This document shows, piece after piece, positions 60,883 through 64,000 of a stretch of DNA of 64,000 nt. The DNA comes from Pseudolysobacter antarcticus. GTDB taxonomy: Bacteria > Pseudomonadota > Gammaproteobacteria > Xanthomonadales > Rhodanobacteraceae. The notes under the pieces were generated by a model. That model worked only from the letters and a program-made list of their open reading frames with translations. It made no database searches and was not told the DNA's origin. How positions within the stretch are numbered: the stretch's first letter is position 1; each line of letters opens with the position of its first letter. Both the position numbers and the translations under genes were made by a program. The stretch covers positions 2,108,001 through 2,172,000 of the forward strand of contig NZ_CP035704.1 of the NCBI RefSeq assembly GCF_004168365.1, written 5' to 3'.

Positions 60883-61608
60883 TCAGAACAGATCGCGCAC
60901 GATATGCTGGCCAAAGCGTTCGCGCCAGTGACCAATTTGATCGACGCGCTGCACGTAATCCTCGACATGCGCGATAAAATCGCGGCGCGATATTTCCCGT
61001 GCGCCGAGCGTCTGCAAATGTGCGGAAGTCACTTGCGCATCGAGTAGCGCAAAACCCCAAGCGTGCAGCGCACGGCATAGCCCGATCAGCGCGACCTTGG
61101 ATGCGTTGGTGGCGCGGCTGAACATCGATTCGCCGAAAAACATTCGCCCGATCGCGACGCCATAAATTCCGCCGAGAAGTATCTCGCCGTCGTAGACCTC
61201 GACCGAATGGGCGTGACCAGCGTTATGCAGCGCGTTATATGCGTTCAACATTTCCTCAGTGATCCACGTTCCGCCGCCGGCATCGCGTGGTTCGGCGCAC
61301 GCTGACATCACGTCGCGAAACGCATGATCGGCACGGATCTGCCAATCGCATTGGCGCAGCCAGCGTTGCAGCCGACGCGGCACATGCAAGCGATCGGTGG
61401 CGAACACCATGCGCGGATCAGGACTCCACCACAGGATCGGATCGTCAGCCGAATACCACGGGAAAATGCCGTGGCGATACGCATCGAGCAAACGCGCCAC
61501 GGAAAGATCGCCGCCCATCGCGAGCAGACCGTTCGGTTCTTGCAACGCGAGGTCGACCGCGGGAAATGCATCGAGCCGCAGCGGATGCAGAATTTTCAGT
61601 CGCGACAT
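60883..61608 (-). CDS. aat: Leucyl/phenylalanyl-tRNA-protein transferase
   Basis: A 241-residue enzyme that adds Leu or Phe from tRNA to proteins with N-terminal Arg or Lys, making N-degrons for ClpS-ClpAP. Family segments include NGLLAMGGDLSVARLLDAYRHGIFPW, DPILWWSPDPRMV and GGIYGVAIGRMFFGESMFS. Its start overlaps the end of the FemAB-like gene by 13 bp, so the two are coupled. clpS and clpA lie 3.5-6 kb away. Confidence 0.95.
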   Translation of the reverse strand: MSRLKILHPLRLDAFPAVDLALQEPNGLLAMGGDLSVARLLDAYRHGIFPWYSADDPILWWSPDPRMVFATDRLHVPRRLQRWLRQCDWQIRADHAFRDVMSACAEPRDAGGGTWITEEMLNAYNALHNAGHAHSVEVYDGEILLGGIYGVAIGRMFFGESMFSRATNASKVALIGLCRALHAWGFALLDAQVTSAHLQTLGAREISRRDFIAHVEDYVQRVDQIGHWRERFGQHIVRDLF

Positions 61609-62762
61609 GACGGCGTGACATACGGCGAATGACTGAGCAAATCGGCACGATATTCCTCCAGCCCGCGCGCCTCGTGTTTCAGCGAACGAGCGATCGCGTC
61701 GCGAAAACGCGAATCGACGATGTGATGGAAGGAATGCGTTTTGCTTGGCAGAAAACCACGCGCAAGTTTGTGTTCACCTTGCGCGCCGGGTTCGAACAGC
61801 GCGAGGTTATGGCGAATGCAATATTCGATGCCCTGGTAATAACAGGCCTCGAAATGCAGACCGGGCACTTCTTCCTCGCAACCCCAATAACGTCCGTACA
61901 GCGTGGTGCTGCTGCGCAGGCACAGCGCGCCGGCGATCGGTTGCGCATCGCGATACGCGATCACGGCAACCACATTCTCGGCGAGCGCACTGCCGAGATG
62001 GGTGAAAAAATCCGCGGTCAATGCCGGCAGATTGCCCTTCATGTCGAACGTGGCAAGATAAAAACGGTGCAGCCAGCGCCAATGTGTCGGCGTGAGGTCG
62101 CGTCCTTCGAGTGTTTCGCAGCGCACGCCGGCGGCTTCGACTTTGCTGCGCTCCTGCCGAATATTCTTGCGTTTCTTCGCGCTCAGCGCGTCGAGAAAAT
62201 CGCCGAAGTCGCGATAGCCACGATTATGCCAATGGAATTGCCAGTCGAAGCGCGGCAGCCATTCGTTCGGCAATGTCGCCAGCAATTCCGCGTCGGCATC
62301 GTGCGGGAAATTCAGATGCGCGGAGGAGAGTTGCATCTGCCGGGTTTGTTCGATCATCGCCGCCAGCAACTCTTGGCGCAGCGAACCAGTGTCGCCGCTC
62401 TGCCCGCACAACAGGCGCGGCCCGGTGACAGGCGAGTAGGGCACGGCGCACAGCAGCTTCGGATAATAATCGAGGCCGTTCTGCGCATACGCATTGGCCC
62501 ACGACCAATCGAAGACGAACTCGCCGTGCGAATTGCCTTTGAGGTACATCGGCGCCGCGGCAACGAGTTGCTGGTCGCGATACAAGCCGAGATGATGCGG
62601 CTGCCAGCCGTGTTCGCGTCGCAGGCAGCCGTATTGTTCGAGTCCGGTAAGAAACGCATGACTCAGGAACGGATTGTCATCGGCACGCAGCGCGTCCCAT
62701 TCCGCCGCAGAAATTTCGTCGAGGCGCGCATGCCAGCGCGCCTCGAGCGCAGCCTGTTTCAT
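61596..62762 (-). CDS. FemAB-like / GNAT-fold acyltransferase of unknown substrate
   Basis: A 388-residue protein of the FemAB-like (DUF482, peptidogalycan-type) family, predicted to have two GNAT-like halves. Recognisable parts are SHAFLTGLEQ near the N terminus, FDWSWANAYAQNGLDYYPKL, SAKKRKNIRQERSKV and the C-terminal CEEEVPGLHFEACYYQG and FEPGAQGEHKLARGFLP. It may transfer an acyl or aminoacyl group, but the substrate is unknown. The ATG at 62762 was preferred over a GTG two codons upstream. It often precedes aat in related genomes, and overlaps it here. Confidence 0.85.
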   Translation of the reverse strand: MKQAALEARWHARLDEISAAEWDALRADDNPFLSHAFLTGLEQYGCLRREHGWQPHHLGLYRDQQLVAAAPMYLKGNSHGEFVFDWSWANAYAQNGLDYYPKLLCAVPYSPVTGPRLLCGQSGDTGSLRQELLAAMIEQTRQMQLSSAHLNFPHDADAELLATLPNEWLPRFDWQFHWHNRGYRDFGDFLDALSAKKRKNIRQERSKVEAAGVRCETLEGRDLTPTHWRWLHRFYLATFDMKGNLPALTADFFTHLGSALAENVVAVIAYRDAQPIAGALCLRSSTTLYGRYWGCEEEVPGLHFEACYYQGIEYCIRHNLALFEPGAQGEHKLARGFLPSKTHSFHHIVDSRFRDAIARSLKHEARGLEEYRADLLSHSPYVTPSCRD

Positions 62763-62809
62763 GACCACAAATCAGCGTGGCAGCGATATCGATCGGGTGT
62801 GGTCTGCAC

Positions 62810-64000
<1,191 letters not shown>

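Overview
The window is a chromosomal stretch of a gammaproteobacterium of the order Lysobacterales (Xanthomonadales). Two things point there: an almost complete rpf locus for diffusible-signal-factor (DSF) quorum sensing, with its usual neighbours greA, recJ, prfB and lysS, and the order tRNAs-tig-clpP-clpX-lon-hupB-tRNAs-ppiD. Family and genus cannot be settled from the sequence. The DNA is GC-rich, except for an AT-rich patch at about 42.2-42.7 kb. I saw no insertion sequence, prophage or CRISPR array.

Layout. 0-5 kb: tail of an unknown gene, a Maf-type pyrophosphatase, then thiolase, isovaleryl-CoA dehydrogenase and leucine dehydrogenase (leucine catabolism). 5.2-6.3 kb: six tRNA genes behind two good sigma-70-like promoters. 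6.3-15.2 kb: protein quality control (tig, clpP, clpX, lon), hupB, two tRNAs and ppiD. 15.3-20.3 kb: an exported protein with a CTERM-like tail and five glycosyltransferases. 20.3-28.6 kb: recN, the hrcA-grpE-dnaK-dnaJ heat-shock cluster with a TMEM175-type channel gene between dnaK and dnaJ, and dapB. 28.6-34.5 kb: a 2OG-Fe(II) oxygenase and carA-X-carB, where X is a small exported protein. 34.6-40.8 kb: greA, an RpfE-like gene, recJ, prfB with its programmed frameshift, and lysS. 41-52 kb: rpfG, an acyl carrier protein, a ketosynthase, rpfF, rpfC, rpfB and an rpfA-type aconitase. 52-64 kb: hflD-mnmA-nudix operon, clpS-clpA, a large Ser/Thr kinase with helical repeats, infA, aat, a FemAB-like protein and trxB.

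Most notable observation: a dedicated acyl carrier protein and an elongation-type ketosynthase with intact active-site residues lie between rpfG and rpfF, on the same strand as both. RpfF acts on acyl-ACP, so this looks like a built-in substrate-supply module for the signal synthase. The locus is also re-ordered: rpfG is separated from rpfC, rpfF is separated from rpfB, and the ends of rpfF and rpfC overlap tail to tail. The leucine genes at the left could influence the isovaleryl-CoA starter pool for branched DSF, but that link is inference only.
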